The notes beneath the pieces are model-generated. The model saw nothing but the letters and a program-made list of their open reading frames with translations, was not told the origin of the DNA and searched no databases. From assembly GCF_024171945.1 (NCBI RefSeq), contig NZ_JAMTCR010000004.1, forward strand, positions 186,001 through 250,000: a stretch of 64,000 nt of DNA. Direction: 5' to 3'. The position numbers were made by a program, and so were the translations under genes. Source of the DNA: Actinokineospora globicatena (GTDB lineage Bacteria; Actinomycetota; Actinomycetes; Mycobacteriales; Pseudonocardiaceae). This document shows positions 51,201-59,462 of this stretch, in pieces (the stretch's first letter is position 1; every line of letters begins with the position of its first letter).

Positions 51201-53014
51201 GCGCGGCGGCGGACAAGCCCGTGCCGGTCGACGAAGGCATGCCGGAGTTGGCGTCCGTCGAGTGGGTCGACTTCGCGCCGCACCTGGGCGCGCTGGCCCT
51301 GCGCGCGGCCTCGCCGGTCACCCCGGAGTCCGAACGCGACACCCTGGTGGCGGTGCTGCGCTGGATCGCCGACAGCGGCATCCTGGACCGCCCCGGCCAG
51401 TGGCGGCGCGTGGTCGCCACGATCCCGGAGAAGCAGACCGCGCACCGGCACCGGGTCCACCCGACGCCGGACGGGTTCGTGGCCGTCAGCTACACCAGCT
51501 GGTTCGGGCCCGGCGGCACCGCGACCGGGTTGCAGTTCAGCCGGGGCGGGTTCGCGCTACCGGAGGGCTGGGTCGTGGACCAGGCGGAGGACTTCGGGCC
51601 GGTCGACGGCGGCTGGATCACCCGGTTCCTCGACCTCCTCGCCGAGCGCGGGCCGTACCCGTGGCGGCCGGAAGCCGCCGCGACGCTGGTCGAGCGGACT
51701 GGCCTGGGTACCGCGGAGGCCACCTACCTGCTCGCTGGGATGCCCGGCGTCTTCCGGTGGGGCGCGAGTTTCATCAGCACCGAGGACCGCGCGGTGCTCG
51801 GGCTGTCCTTGCCGGGGGCGAAGGCGGCCCGCGAGCGGATGCGGGACCTCGACGACCGGTTCCGGCGCAGCCTGTTCGCCGCGGGTGCCCCGGCCGATCC
51901 GGGCGACCTGTGGACCACCGGTCCGGATGCCGCCGCTGTCGCCGAGGTGTGGACGGCCAAGTTCGGCGCGCGGCGACCGGTGGACGACGACCTGCTCGCC
52001 GACGCCACGACCCGGCTCCCGTACCAGCGGTCCGCCGAGGAGGTGACGTCGGTGTTGAACCCGGCCGCCACCGCGTGGCTGCACACGGACGCCGAGATGA
52101 AGGTGGTGGACGGTCGACTGGAGTCCCGCAATCCCGGCGGGTTCACTGACTCGCACCTGTTGACCGTGCCGCGTGTTCTCGCGTGGTTGTCCCAACGGCT
52201 CCCGGCAGGCTCGCCGCACCGGGCAGCGCTGACGGAGACGTTGGCGCTAGCGCGGCAGCGGGTCGCGCATCCCGGTTTCGGCTTGGACCTCGGTTGGTGG
52301 CTGTCCGCGAACGAGGTGCGCGGGCTGATCGGTGCTGAAGCGCCTACCGAGGTTGGGACGGTCAGGGTCCGTGACTGGCTCGACGTGCACTACGACGGCG
52401 AGGACTATTCGCTCATCGTGTGGCCCGGCTTGCTCGGCCCACACGACCGGGACATGCTGGTGGCCGCGATGGAACTGGCGCACTCCGGCTACATCGAGGT
52501 GCTCGACCTCCTTGCCAGCGACGGGTTGACAGCCGCGTGCGGCGCCACGTTGCCCGATCCGACGGTCTACTTCCAGGACCCCACAGCGTCGGTGCCGCAC
52601 CTGGTGTCGGAAGTGGCTGCTACGCACAACATCGACGAGGATGCCGCAGCGCTCTACCTGCAACTGTTGGCGCTACCGGACCCGACTGACGCCAACGTCG
52701 CCCGGTGGACCGGGTGGAAACCTGCACGCCTCCGTAAGACCCGTGCCGCGTTGGGGGAGACCGATCTGGTTCTTACCGCGAAGCGTGCCCGAGCAGGTCG
52801 CACCCTCTTCCTCCCCGGCGCTTGGTTAGCCCTGTCCACTCCCCACTTACCGCTAGAGGCATGGAAAGCCTCGATGTACGGGTTCACCGAGAGCCCGCCT
52901 CTCGTCATCACCGCGCTAGAGCCCATCGCCGATCTCTTCACCCGCGCCTGGACTCGAACCCGCGAGGGTGACGCACCGGCTTACGAAGACCTGGCCACCG
53001 CTCGTAGCCGCTGA
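48230..53014 (+). CDS. 1594-residue protein of unknown function, DUF4132 partner
   Basis: A very large cytoplasmic protein without signal peptide or membrane helices. The N-terminal 250 residues are helical and repeat-like (FYEEAARIFLRHGNTSFAAT). A central beta-rich part (about residues 540-800) with repeated GxxW/WY units (PAAQRHQWYDATAASWHDG; YSDGTAVWSADQY) may be a beta-propeller. The C-terminal third is mixed, including EDYSLIVWPGLLGPHDRDML. No catalytic motif is recognisable. It starts at GTG 48230, overlapping the DUF4132 gene, so the products probably act together. A hairpin terminator follows. Confidence 0.75.
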   Translation: MSAELLAVGAVLPGSSQGEDRDVLLARHYEHPALEDRVVVRLVPEVLGVAEDLTAEYLGFTAPSSAEPVGVAKRSALGFPAWALINDPANAGHALALVKDIERLDRVAKSKAGAAKDGFAELATMLGGSAPHFLPTFYEEAARIFLRHGNTSFAATMFGKAREAEQVHDLAVDAERIRAVFLEFAFAGALPAKALTGYAKDLARRYSAEEAYERFRTLCVERVRAGLPPHAGMPEDLRRLAKAAKLDLRVEDERVLREVVQAASVARAAAGFWKSYRDALVALAKDDPTVRARFLAFVPQQKSTLDLWLGVLTECGATAALTGPPDPTVSTTPAAWLATVAASRSAGWGLVPRSPALLALAETMVDRLVADGESVRLAGRWREVELDLIDLLLTNGVPVDSTAEWIDLSDWLADDTPGRRDLSAIAASPRGTALGEAITSCLYSESGADDIAKPDTVRQVLDVPGLRHAFRDWITARTGDLGQTVPGLTEDLAELGLLRVADAFVDVPEAAEAVAGVDVADAVVRTLRAGLFDELSWPALDEAIAGFGGKSTEVGVRGEGWPALVVGRAESFAVVGPDGVLAQHTASIPAAQRHQWYDATAASWHDGVLLVIWYGPSSQVAYWSNDPARHITLRGFDLYDLFAARASVALPDGGRFTGKRVIHPGDTVIPQPTHAYSDGTAVWSADQYREDGRWLQVDPATGTTARSAPPAFLDEFAVDGARLDLDRSDLRPATPATEASPLGAAGGLHGWRVREEADGTWTGEGIDGRRVTAALPVRGLLDLPGTRLTISEDTSGTALLDAEGRIVATLRFGEHYPTYAAGTPAVVPLPWWHLLRPRDEAGSAALRAVTKDAVESMLAAGVAALEAAEWDGDLKDWDDDDVNLASYTALKRGERDALATAVQEALPGVTHLGLLAGVVSVVRRAAGLVIFRRGFDGIAAAAKVLSAGQADTGTRITENEVSVALDWFRRNRSDAAGTSRTPLPDLIAALGAAADKPVPVDEGMPELASVEWVDFAPHLGALALRAASPVTPESERDTLVAVLRWIADSGILDRPGQWRRVVATIPEKQTAHRHRVHPTPDGFVAVSYTSWFGPGGTATGLQFSRGGFALPEGWVVDQAEDFGPVDGGWITRFLDLLAERGPYPWRPEAAATLVERTGLGTAEATYLLAGMPGVFRWGASFISTEDRAVLGLSLPGAKAARERMRDLDDRFRRSLFAAGAPADPGDLWTTGPDAAAVAEVWTAKFGARRPVDDDLLADATTRLPYQRSAEEVTSVLNPAATAWLHTDAEMKVVDGRLESRNPGGFTDSHLLTVPRVLAWLSQRLPAGSPHRAALTETLALARQRVAHPGFGLDLGWWLSANEVRGLIGAEAPTEVGTVRVRDWLDVHYDGEDYSLIVWPGLLGPHDRDMLVAAMELAHSGYIEVLDLLASDGLTAACGATLPDPTVYFQDPTASVPHLVSEVAATHNIDEDAAALYLQLLALPDPTDANVARWTGWKPARLRKTRAALGETDLVLTAKRARAGRTLFLPGAWLALSTPHLPLEAWKASMYGFTESPPLVITALEPIADLFTRAWTRTREGDAPAYEDLATARSR

Positions 53015-53021
53015 CCAGTAT

Positions 53022-53057
53022 GAGCTGTCGTCCCGCGAGCCTGTGGGACGACGGCTC
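53022..53057 (+). terminator. Terminator-like hairpin after the 1594-residue gene
   Basis: GAGC-TG-TCGTCCC pairs with GGGACGA-CG-GCTC around a 10-base loop, starting eight bases after the stop. No T-run. Confidence 0.7.
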
Positions 53058-53058
53058 G

Positions 53059-53640
53059 TCAGCGGGGCGAGGGCAGGGTCACCGTGGCGACGGGGAACAG
53101 GTCGATCTCCATCCCCCAGGCCTGGCGGAAGGCGGACACCGTGACCCACGGCGATGTCATCGAAGTACTCCAGGATGGTCGCGGCGTAGTACAGGTAGCA
53201 GGTCAGTCGCCTTGCGGGCGACGTCCTGCGCCACCAACGTCCCCGCGATCCGGGACAGCCCGGTAGGCCCACCCGGCTCCTGCGCGTCGATCTCGTCGGA
53301 AGTGCTGTCGAGCCACAGGCTCGTCGCGCAACCGCGCCCGGGCCATGACGACCAAGCATTGGTCAGCACCACCCCGGCGACTATGCGGCCACGATGCCCG
53401 TGCCATTGGCGCGACTCGGCGACACTAGCTTGTACGTCACGTCAGGTGACAGCCTTCGCTGGTCGAGCTGTTGACCCAACGTGCTGGCAACGTCGGGGTG
53501 AAGTTGCCTGGCGGATTGGGCCAAAGCTTCGTCACCGTGTGGCATTGGTGCGTTGTAGCTGCCATCACCGGACGGTGCGGCACTTTCGAGTGTCTGCTGC
53601 GCTTGTTGACAGGACCGAATGCCCACGCGGATTCCCTGGG
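53059..53640 (-). pseudogene. Decayed minus-strand gene (unidentified)
   Basis: Reading the minus strand, protein-like sequence continues across three frames. AQQTLESAAPSGDGSYNAPM (about 53600-53540) and RRLSPDVTYKLVSPSRANG end at a stop near 53388. LTNAWSSWPGRGCATSLWLD runs in a second frame (about 53370-53310). VTVSAFRQAWGMEIDLFPVA ends at TGA 53059-53061 in a third. Each piece looks like real protein, but no frame spans them, so I read a frameshifted remnant. I do not recognise the family. Confidence 0.5.
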
Positions 53641-53661
53641 TCGCGGGTCGGGTGGGTCGTG

Positions 53662-54510
53662 TTACACCGGGCGGATGGTGGTGATGATCTGGTCGGCGAT
53701 GGGTTGGGGGAGGGTGTCGGGTACGCCTTGGTCTTGGTACATGAGGAAGAGGATGGTGGTGGTGCCGTGTTTGAAGGCGACTGAGGTGAACAGGATTGTG
53801 GGGGAGGGGCATTCGCTGGGGTGGGTGGGGGTGACGGTGGCTGTGGCGGTGATGGCGTCGATGGTGCCGTTGGCGACCTTGACCGGTTTGGGCGCGGTCG
53901 AGGAGACCGGGGCTCGTGTGTCGTCCTTGTTGAGGGCAGCGGCGTCGGCGAAGAGGCGGACTCCGTTGACGGCGGCGCGTTCTGGGTCGGTGGCGCCCGC
54001 GGTGACGAAGCCGGCGTGGCCGCGGTAGGAGCTGCGCGAGTCCGGGCACGCCTCTGGCACGTAGGTGGTCGCGCCGTGCATCACGGCGACGAGGGTGCCC
54101 TTGTGGTCGTCGAAGCCCACGACAGTGCCAGGGGTCTCGACCTTCCAGTCCTGCGGTACGTCGTAGGCAGCCTTTTCCTTAGGAGATAGGACTCCCTGCC
54201 ACCCGGGGATGGTTGGTGCTATGCGGGCACTGGCAGGCATGGGTGATGTCGTAGTCGTCGACCGAGTTGTCGCGGACCTGGACGTCGTAGGTGGAGGCGT
54301 TTGTGCCGTTGTCGCAAGAGGCTCAGCGTCGTCGGCGGACATCTTGATAACCATGAAGACAACGCCAAGAGCAACCACGAGCAGCAACGCGAGGAACACG
54401 TACAACGGTGTCTTACGCGGCGGCGGCGGAGGAGGCTCGTACATCCCGAACCCCTGGTACGCCACCGGCCTGCCGGTCAGCGGGTCCACCTGGTAGTACG
54501 GGTCGCTCAT
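53662..54510 (-). CDS. Membrane-anchored secreted protein, paralogue A
   Basis: 282 residues. A Pro/Tyr-rich cytoplasmic N-terminus (YYQVDPLTGRPVAYQG) is followed by one helix (TPLYVFLALLLVVALGVVFM, about residues 34-53), a Thr/Ser/Pro linker, and an extracytoplasmic domain containing AAYDVPQDWKVE and ACPDSRSSYRGH, ending IADQIITTIRPV. The same layout and end motif recur in the genes at 55295 and 56142, so these are paralogues. Function unknown. The ATG overlaps the HAD gene stop (ATGA). Confidence 0.8.
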   Translation of the reverse strand: MSDPYYQVDPLTGRPVAYQGFGMYEPPPPPPRKTPLYVFLALLLVVALGVVFMVIKMSADDAEPLATTAQTPPPTTSRSATTRSTTTTSPMPASARIAPTIPGWQGVLSPKEKAAYDVPQDWKVETPGTVVGFDDHKGTLVAVMHGATTYVPEACPDSRSSYRGHAGFVTAGATDPERAAVNGVRLFADAAALNKDDTRAPVSSTAPKPVKVANGTIDAITATATVTPTHPSECPSPTILFTSVAFKHGTTTILFLMYQDQGVPDTLPQPIADQIITTIRPV

Positions 54511-55241
54511 GGGCCGAACGGTAGTTGGTCGTCCGGTGGCGCTGTCCGCAGCAGGCTCGCTATCACCGCATCGGTGTCGGATAGGTCTGTCAGCACCACG
54601 TCGGCCCCGCACGCGACGAGTTCCTCCACCGAGTGCCGACCGGTGGCGACCGCGACGCCCACCGCGCCGTGGTGGTGGGCGGCGGCCACGTCGTGCGGGG
54701 TGTCGCCGATGACGATGATCGATCGCGGGTCGAAGGTGGTGCCGTACTTGGTCTCCGCCGCCCGCTTGGCCGCCGCGACCAGCTCGTGCCGGTCGGTCGA
54801 CACCGAGCCGTAGCCGCCGATCTCCAGGTCCACGTGCGGCAGCAGGTCGAACGCGGCCAGCTTGCAGTCGGCCAGCTCCACCAGGTTCCCGGTCACCAAC
54901 GACTGCACCACCTCGGGCCGCTCGGCCAGCGCGGCGAGCACCTGCGGGGCCCCGGGCAGCGCCCGGCCGAGCGAGGGCAGCTCGGGGCGGGCGGCGGTGG
55001 CGATGGCGATCAGCTCGGCGAACATCCGCTCGACGTGTTCCTCGGTCCACTCGACGCCGTGCGCCTCCAGCAGCTCCACGGTGATCGACCGCTCGGTGCG
55101 GCCGGGGAAGGCGGGCACGTGCGCCAGCTCCAGCCCGACGACGCTCACCAGCGCCTGGCTGTACCAGCGGTGCCCGGTGCCGCTGTAGTCGACGAGGGTC
55201 TGGTCGACGTCCCAGAGGACGAGGGTGCGCTTCTCGGTCAC
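54507..55241 (-). CDS. HAD superfamily phosphatase
   Basis: 244 residues. Motif I is LWDVDQTLVDYSG (DxDxT), motif II lies in SLVTGN, and motif IV is IIVIGDTPHDVAAA, with a helical cap between. This PGP/beta-phosphoglucomutase-like form hydrolyses small phosphates. It sits between two paralogous secreted-protein genes and overlaps the start of paralogue A by four bases. Confidence 0.9.
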   Translation of the reverse strand: MTEKRTLVLWDVDQTLVDYSGTGHRWYSQALVSVVGLELAHVPAFPGRTERSITVELLEAHGVEWTEEHVERMFAELIAIATAARPELPSLGRALPGAPQVLAALAERPEVVQSLVTGNLVELADCKLAAFDLLPHVDLEIGGYGSVSTDRHELVAAAKRAAETKYGTTFDPRSIIVIGDTPHDVAAAHHHGAVGVAVATGRHSVEELVACGADVVLTDLSDTDAVIASLLRTAPPDDQLPFGP

Positions 55242-55294
55242 CCGGCCATCGTGTCACGCCGTCCAGCCGCTGGGACCGGGTCGATCGGCCGTGG

Positions 55295-56101
55295 TCAGCC
55301 GGTGGGGCGGACGCTGTCGGCGATGGCGGCCAGGTCCGCGGTCTTCGCGGGCGCGGGCGTCGCCGGGCCGCCCTCGGTGTCGCCGTTGACCAGCAGCAAC
55401 CGCAGGTCGGTGCCGTCGTCGAGCAGCACGAGCACCAGCTGGCCCTTGCTCGCCAGGCACGCGTCGCCGGTGCTGGTGATCTCCGCGGTGAGCCGGACGC
55501 CCTTGAGCTCGGTGCCGCCGCTGCCCTTGGCGGTGATGGCCTTGGGCGTGCCGGGGACCACCTCGACGCCGGAGCTGGTGTTGTAGAGCTCCTTGCCGAA
55601 GGCCTGGGCGAGTTCGGTGGCCCGCTGGTTCAGCTCGCCCTTGGCGACCTTGCCGCCGCCGACCACGCCGCGGCTGTAGGTCTTGCCGCCGCACTGGTAC
55701 TCGGTGAGCCCGGCGACGTGGTCGATGGTCACCCCGGGCACCGACTTGAGGGTGAGGCCACCCTCGATCGGGGTCCATGCCTCCGGAACGACGTAAGAGA
55801 GCTTGGCGGTGTCGTTGTCGATCGTCCGCCCGGCCTGCTTCGTCGTCGTGGTCGTCGTCTTCGACGTAGTCGTGGTGGTGGTGGTCGACGAGGGCGCCGA
55901 GGTGGTGCTGGTTGGCAGCGCAGGGGTGTCGGACTGCCGTTGCAGCAGCAGGATCGCCACGACGGCGCCGACGACCAGCACGATGGCGGCCACCGACACC
56001 GCGATCACCAGCGTGCGCCGGTCGCGTCGGGGCGGGCCCGGGTAGAAGCCCAGGCCCGGGTAGAAGCCCAGGCCCTGGTAGTCGCCGCCGGGGTAGCTCA
56101 C
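55295..56101 (-). CDS. Membrane-anchored secreted protein, paralogue B
   Basis: 268 residues. A tandem GLGFYPGLGFYPG repeat in the cytoplasmic N-terminus, one helix (TLVIAVSVAAIVLVVGAVVA), a long Ser/Thr linker, then a domain with LSYVVPEAWTPIEGGLTL and EYQCGGKTYSRGV, ending IADSVRPTG. Shares VP..W, the Cys-G-x-x-Y-x-R-x pattern and the end motif with paralogue C. Function unknown; the exposed position and linker suggest a cell-envelope role. Confidence 0.8.
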   Translation of the reverse strand: MSYPGGDYQGLGFYPGLGFYPGPPRRDRRTLVIAVSVAAIVLVVGAVVAILLLQRQSDTPALPTSTTSAPSSTTTTTTTSKTTTTTTKQAGRTIDNDTAKLSYVVPEAWTPIEGGLTLKSVPGVTIDHVAGLTEYQCGGKTYSRGVVGGGKVAKGELNQRATELAQAFGKELYNTSSGVEVVPGTPKAITAKGSGGTELKGVRLTAEITSTGDACLASKGQLVLVLLDDGTDLRLLLVNGDTEGGPATPAPAKTADLAAIADSVRPTG

Positions 56102-56141
56102 GGGCGGTGACAGTACCCGGCTGGTCGCGGGGGCGCCGTGA

Positions 56142-56849
56142 CTAGCCGCGCGGTCGGACGCTGTCGGTGATGCCGCGCAGCTCGCCCGCGTCCGCTACGG
56201 GCACGGTCGGCCCCCGGTCGTCGGTGTCGGCGCCCACCACCATCACGGCGGTGCCGACGGGGGTGGCCAGCGCGACCACGGTCACCACGCCCCGCGTGCT
56301 GGCGCAGCTGTCGGCGACCTCACCGGCCTTGACCTCGGCGTCCGCCCGGATCACGGTCCCGCGCGCGCCGTCGCGCACCACCGGTGTCGGGCGCGACAGC
56401 GTCACCGCCGCGGTCTGGGTGCCGTCGCTGTACTGGTCGGCCGCGATCGCGGCTGCGACCTCGGTCGCCACCTCGGCCGGGTCGCCGTCCACCCGCCCGC
56501 TGCCCGCGAACGCCCGACCGTACTCGGCGCCCTGGCACAGGTAGGTCCCGAAGTCGGCGAGGTGGGTGAGCACGGTGCCCGACGAGGACTCCAGCGTCTC
56601 GGTGTCCGGGGCGAGCGCCCAGTTCGGCGGCACCTCGTAGCTCAGGCCCGCCTCGGTGTCGTCCACCACCTGCCAGCCGGACCTGGTCGGCGACGCGGGG
56701 GAGGCGGCCCTGGTCCTGGTGGGCGGGACGGCCGTGACGTGCGGGGCCCCCTCGTCGTCGGCGGTCGAGCCGAACAGGGTGACCGACGCCAGCACCGCGC
56801 CTGCGGCCGCGAGCGAGAGCGCCGCGATCACCGCCCGCTGGTTGCGCAC
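56142..56849 (-). CDS. Secreted or membrane-anchored protein, paralogue C
   Basis: 235 residues. An uncleaved or signal-like N-terminal helix (AVIAALSLAAAGAVLASVTL) leads to a domain with LSYEVPPNWALAPDTETL, TYLCQGAEYGRAF and a final ITDSVRPRG. Closest in plan to paralogue B (40 bases away), so a local duplication is likely. It is divergent from the membrane protein at 56975, and a palindrome lies between them. Confidence 0.8.
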   Translation of the reverse strand: MRNQRAVIAALSLAAAGAVLASVTLFGSTADDEGAPHVTAVPPTRTRAASPASPTRSGWQVVDDTEAGLSYEVPPNWALAPDTETLESSSGTVLTHLADFGTYLCQGAEYGRAFAGSGRVDGDPAEVATEVAAAIAADQYSDGTQTAAVTLSRPTPVVRDGARGTVIRADAEVKAGEVADSCASTRGVVTVVALATPVGTAVMVVGADTDDRGPTVPVADAGELRGITDSVRPRG

Positions 56850-56897
56850 TCCCGAACCGTAGTCCAGAACCGCGCCCGGCCACCCCGCCGGTCGATT

Positions 56898-56937
56898 TCA
56901 ACACGTGTTGACTTCCGGGCGCGCCCGCTCCTATCCT
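56898..56937 (+). promoter_or_regulatory. Promoter with overlapping operator for the 56975 gene
   Basis: TTGACT (56908-56913) and TATCCT (56932-56937), 18 bases apart, form a good sigma-70-type promoter. The perfect palindrome TCAACACGTGTTGA (56898-56911) overlaps the -35, as for a TetR/MarR repressor site. A weaker related half-site, TTCAACGCCTGATGAA, lies just downstream (about 56948-56963). No regulator gene is adjacent. Confidence 0.7.
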
Positions 56938-56974
56938 GACCACAGAATTCAACGCCTGATGAACTGGAGTCGTG

Positions 56975-57931
56975 ATGCGCCCCTCGCGCCTGCTCGCCCT
57001 GCTCTCGGTCGCCGGGGCGGTGGTCGCCGCCGTCCTGGGCCTGCTCACCTTCGGCAGCCAGGCCAGCGCCCGCCCCGACGCGGTCCCGCTGGCCATCGCC
57101 GTGCCCGACGCGCTGCGTCCCGCCGCCGAGAAGATCGCCGCGCACGGCGGGGACGCGGTCTCCTGGCGCGTCGACAACCCGGAAAGCGCTCGGAAGGCCT
57201 TGGCGGACAAGGAGGTCTACGGGGTGCTCGAACTCGGCGGATCAGGCCCGACGATCGTGCTCTCCGGCGCGATCAACCCGCAGGGGAGCCAGGTGGCGCA
57301 GCAGGTCCTCACCGGCGCGGCGGCGGCCATGGGCAGTCAGCCGCGGGTCGAGACGATCTCCCCAGCGAGCACGGCAGGCCGGACGGCCCCACTGGCGGCA
57401 TCCGCGTTGCTGTGGATCTGCGGTCTAGTCGCGGGCGCGGGACTTGTCGTACTGGGGAAGAGGTTCGCGCTCCGGGCAACGGCCGCGCACCGTCTTGGCC
57501 TGATCGGGGGCGTCAGCCTTGCCGGTGTCGCAGTGGTCGCAGGCTTCTTCGCGCTATGGGACTCTGCGCTGCCTCTAGACGCATCCGTGCTGGGGTATCT
57601 CTTGCTCATCGCGGTCGCTTTCGCAGCGGTGCAAGGCGCCCTCTTGCGCTACCTCGGCATCCGCGCGATGGCGATCCTCGGGCCGCTCTATCTCATCGCA
57701 CCTGCTGTGGCGGGCCAGGTCCCGGAGATGCTCAACCCGGTCTACCGCGCGCTCTTGTGGTCGTGGACGCCGTTCCGGTTCGCCGCAGAGGGATTGCGCA
57801 GCCTCTTGCAGGGCACGCCTAACGCGCCGGACGTCACGTTGGGCCTGATCGTTCTCGGCAGCATCGCCGTCGTCGGCCTTGTCGCGGTAGCCCTACCGGA
57901 CCGAGTTAAAGCTGTTCAGCCCGCCAAGTAG
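56975..57931 (+). CDS. Multi-pass membrane protein, ABC-2/YhgE-like
   Basis: 318 residues. An N-terminal helix (LLALLSVAGAVVAAVLGLL) is followed by an outside domain (about residues 30-140) and five or six C-terminal helices. The layout, with a large loop after helix 1, resembles ABC-2-type permeases and YhgE/Pip or DUF3533 proteins. No ATPase is nearby. ATG 56975 is preferred; GTG 56972 is three bases upstream. Function unknown. A strong promoter/operator precedes it. Confidence 0.75.
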   Translation: MRPSRLLALLSVAGAVVAAVLGLLTFGSQASARPDAVPLAIAVPDALRPAAEKIAAHGGDAVSWRVDNPESARKALADKEVYGVLELGGSGPTIVLSGAINPQGSQVAQQVLTGAAAAMGSQPRVETISPASTAGRTAPLAASALLWICGLVAGAGLVVLGKRFALRATAAHRLGLIGGVSLAGVAVVAGFFALWDSALPLDASVLGYLLLIAVAFAAVQGALLRYLGIRAMAILGPLYLIAPAVAGQVPEMLNPVYRALLWSWTPFRFAAEGLRSLLQGTPNAPDVTLGLIVLGSIAVVGLVAVALPDRVKAVQPAK

Positions 57932-58335
57932 CTCAACCTGACGTTGCGCACCGCGTTGTCCACATTGGTGTCGACCAGGCACACCGACTGCCAGGTGCCC
58001 AGCGCCATCCGTCCACCCAGGACCGGGACGCTGGCGTACGGCGGGATGAACGCGGGCAGCACGTGGTCGCGGCCGTGCCCGGGGGAGCCGTGCCGGTGCC
58101 GCCACGGGAACTCCGGCGGCAGGACCGCGCGCAACGCGGCCAGCAGGTCCTCGTCGCTGCCCGCCCCGGTCTCCAGGATCGCGACCCCGGCGGTGGCGTG
58201 CGGCACCCACACGTGCAGCAGCCCGTCCACCGCGCCGGTGTCGGCCAGGAACCGGCCGCACTGGTCGGTCAGGTCGTGGACCACCTCGGTGCCGCCGGTC
58301 CTGATCTCGAACTCCTCGCTGTACACGTCCACCAC
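57916..58335 (-). CDS. YjbQ family protein (UPF0047)
   Basis: 139 residues. VWVPHATAGVAILETG, HRHGSPGHGRDHVLPAFIPP and LGTWQSVCLVDTN are the YjbQ signatures with conserved Thr/His/Glu residues. Family members have weak thiamine-phosphate synthase activity in vitro; the physiological role is unsettled. It starts at one of two adjacent GTG codons (58330-58335). It is divergent from the aminotransferase gene with only 15 bases between starts, and its 3' end overlaps the upstream membrane-protein gene by 16 bases. Confidence 0.92.
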   Translation of the reverse strand: MVDVYSEEFEIRTGGTEVVHDLTDQCGRFLADTGAVDGLLHVWVPHATAGVAILETGAGSDEDLLAALRAVLPPEFPWRHRHGSPGHGRDHVLPAFIPPYASVPVLGGRMALGTWQSVCLVDTNVDNAVRNVRLSYLAG

Positions 58336-58350
58336 CGTACTGTCGGGGAC

Positions 58351-59373
58351 GTGCGCGCAGCCTTCGGAGAGCGGTTCGAGATCACGCCCGGCTACCTGAA
58401 CTCCGCGAGCATCGGCGTCCCGCCCGTCCGGGTCGCCGACGCCGTGGGTGCTGCCGTCGACCGGTGGCGTAGGGGCCAAGACAGCCCTACCTCGTTCGAG
58501 GCCTCGGTCGCCACTGCCCGCGCCGCGTGGGCCGACCTGGTCGGTGTCGACCCGACCGAGGTGGCCATCGGCGCCGCTGTCTCCCACCTCGTCGCCTCCG
58601 TCGCCACCGGCGTCCCGGACGGCACCCGGGTGCTCACTGTGCGGGGCGAGTTCACCAGCCTCACCTTCCCGTTCGCCGCCCAGGCACATCGCGGGGTGAC
58701 CGTCAACGAGGTCGCCCCGGCCGACCTCGTTGACCAGGCACCACGGTTCGACCTCGTCGCCGTCAGCGCGGTGCAGTCTGCGGACGGCGCCATCGCCGAC
58801 CTGGCGGGCCTGCGCGCGGCGGGCACCCCCGTCCTGCTCGACGTGACCCAGGCGCTCGGCTGGCTCCCGATGGACCTGGGCTGGGTCGAGTGGGTCGTCG
58901 GCGGCGGGTACAAGTGGTTGCTCGCGCCGCGCGGCACCGCCTGGCTGGCCGTGCGCCCGCAGGCCCGCGAGTGGACCCGCCCGGTCGCCGCGAACTGGTA
59001 CGCGGGCGAGAACCCTTGGGACACCGTCTACGACCTGCCGTTGCGCCTCGCGGGCGATGCCCGCGCGTACGACCTCAGCCCGGCCTGGTTCTCCCACGTC
59101 GGCGCCGCCGCCGCGTTGCCCTGGTTGGCCAGTCTCGACCGGGGGGCGGTGCGCGACCACGTGGTGGGTCTCGCTGACGATCTCCTTACCCAGCTAGACC
59201 TACCGCCGCGCGGTACGGCCATCATCGCCGTTGGCCTACCTGGCGACCGGCTCGCTGAGGCCGGGGTCCGCTTCGCCACGCGCGCGGGCCGGATCCGCCT
59301 GTCCTTCCACCTCTACAACACGGCGGAGGACGTGGACCTCGTGCTCCGCGCCGCGCGGGCCAAAACTGGCTAA
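58351..59373 (+). CDS. PLP-dependent aminotransferase class V family protein
   Basis: 340 residues. GYLNSASIGVPP is the N-terminal signature; LLDVTQALGWLPMDL holds the PLP-ring Asp, and VGGGYKWLLAPRGTAWLAV the Schiff-base lysine. The family includes cysteine desulfurases and isopenicillin N epimerase-like enzymes; the missing catalytic Cys loop argues against a desulfurase. The substrate is unknown. GTG 58351 is chosen. Starts so close to the divergent YjbQ gene imply overlapping promoters. Confidence 0.88.
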   Translation: MRAAFGERFEITPGYLNSASIGVPPVRVADAVGAAVDRWRRGQDSPTSFEASVATARAAWADLVGVDPTEVAIGAAVSHLVASVATGVPDGTRVLTVRGEFTSLTFPFAAQAHRGVTVNEVAPADLVDQAPRFDLVAVSAVQSADGAIADLAGLRAAGTPVLLDVTQALGWLPMDLGWVEWVVGGGYKWLLAPRGTAWLAVRPQAREWTRPVAANWYAGENPWDTVYDLPLRLAGDARAYDLSPAWFSHVGAAAALPWLASLDRGAVRDHVVGLADDLLTQLDLPPRGTAIIAVGLPGDRLAEAGVRFATRAGRIRLSFHLYNTAEDVDLVLRAARAKTG

Positions 59374-59462
59374 GAACCCGGCCCGGTCCGGCCTGGAGGA
59401 AACAAGTCGGATGAAACGGGTCGAATGACACCGGCGGGCGATACCAACTACTGTCAGCGTTC

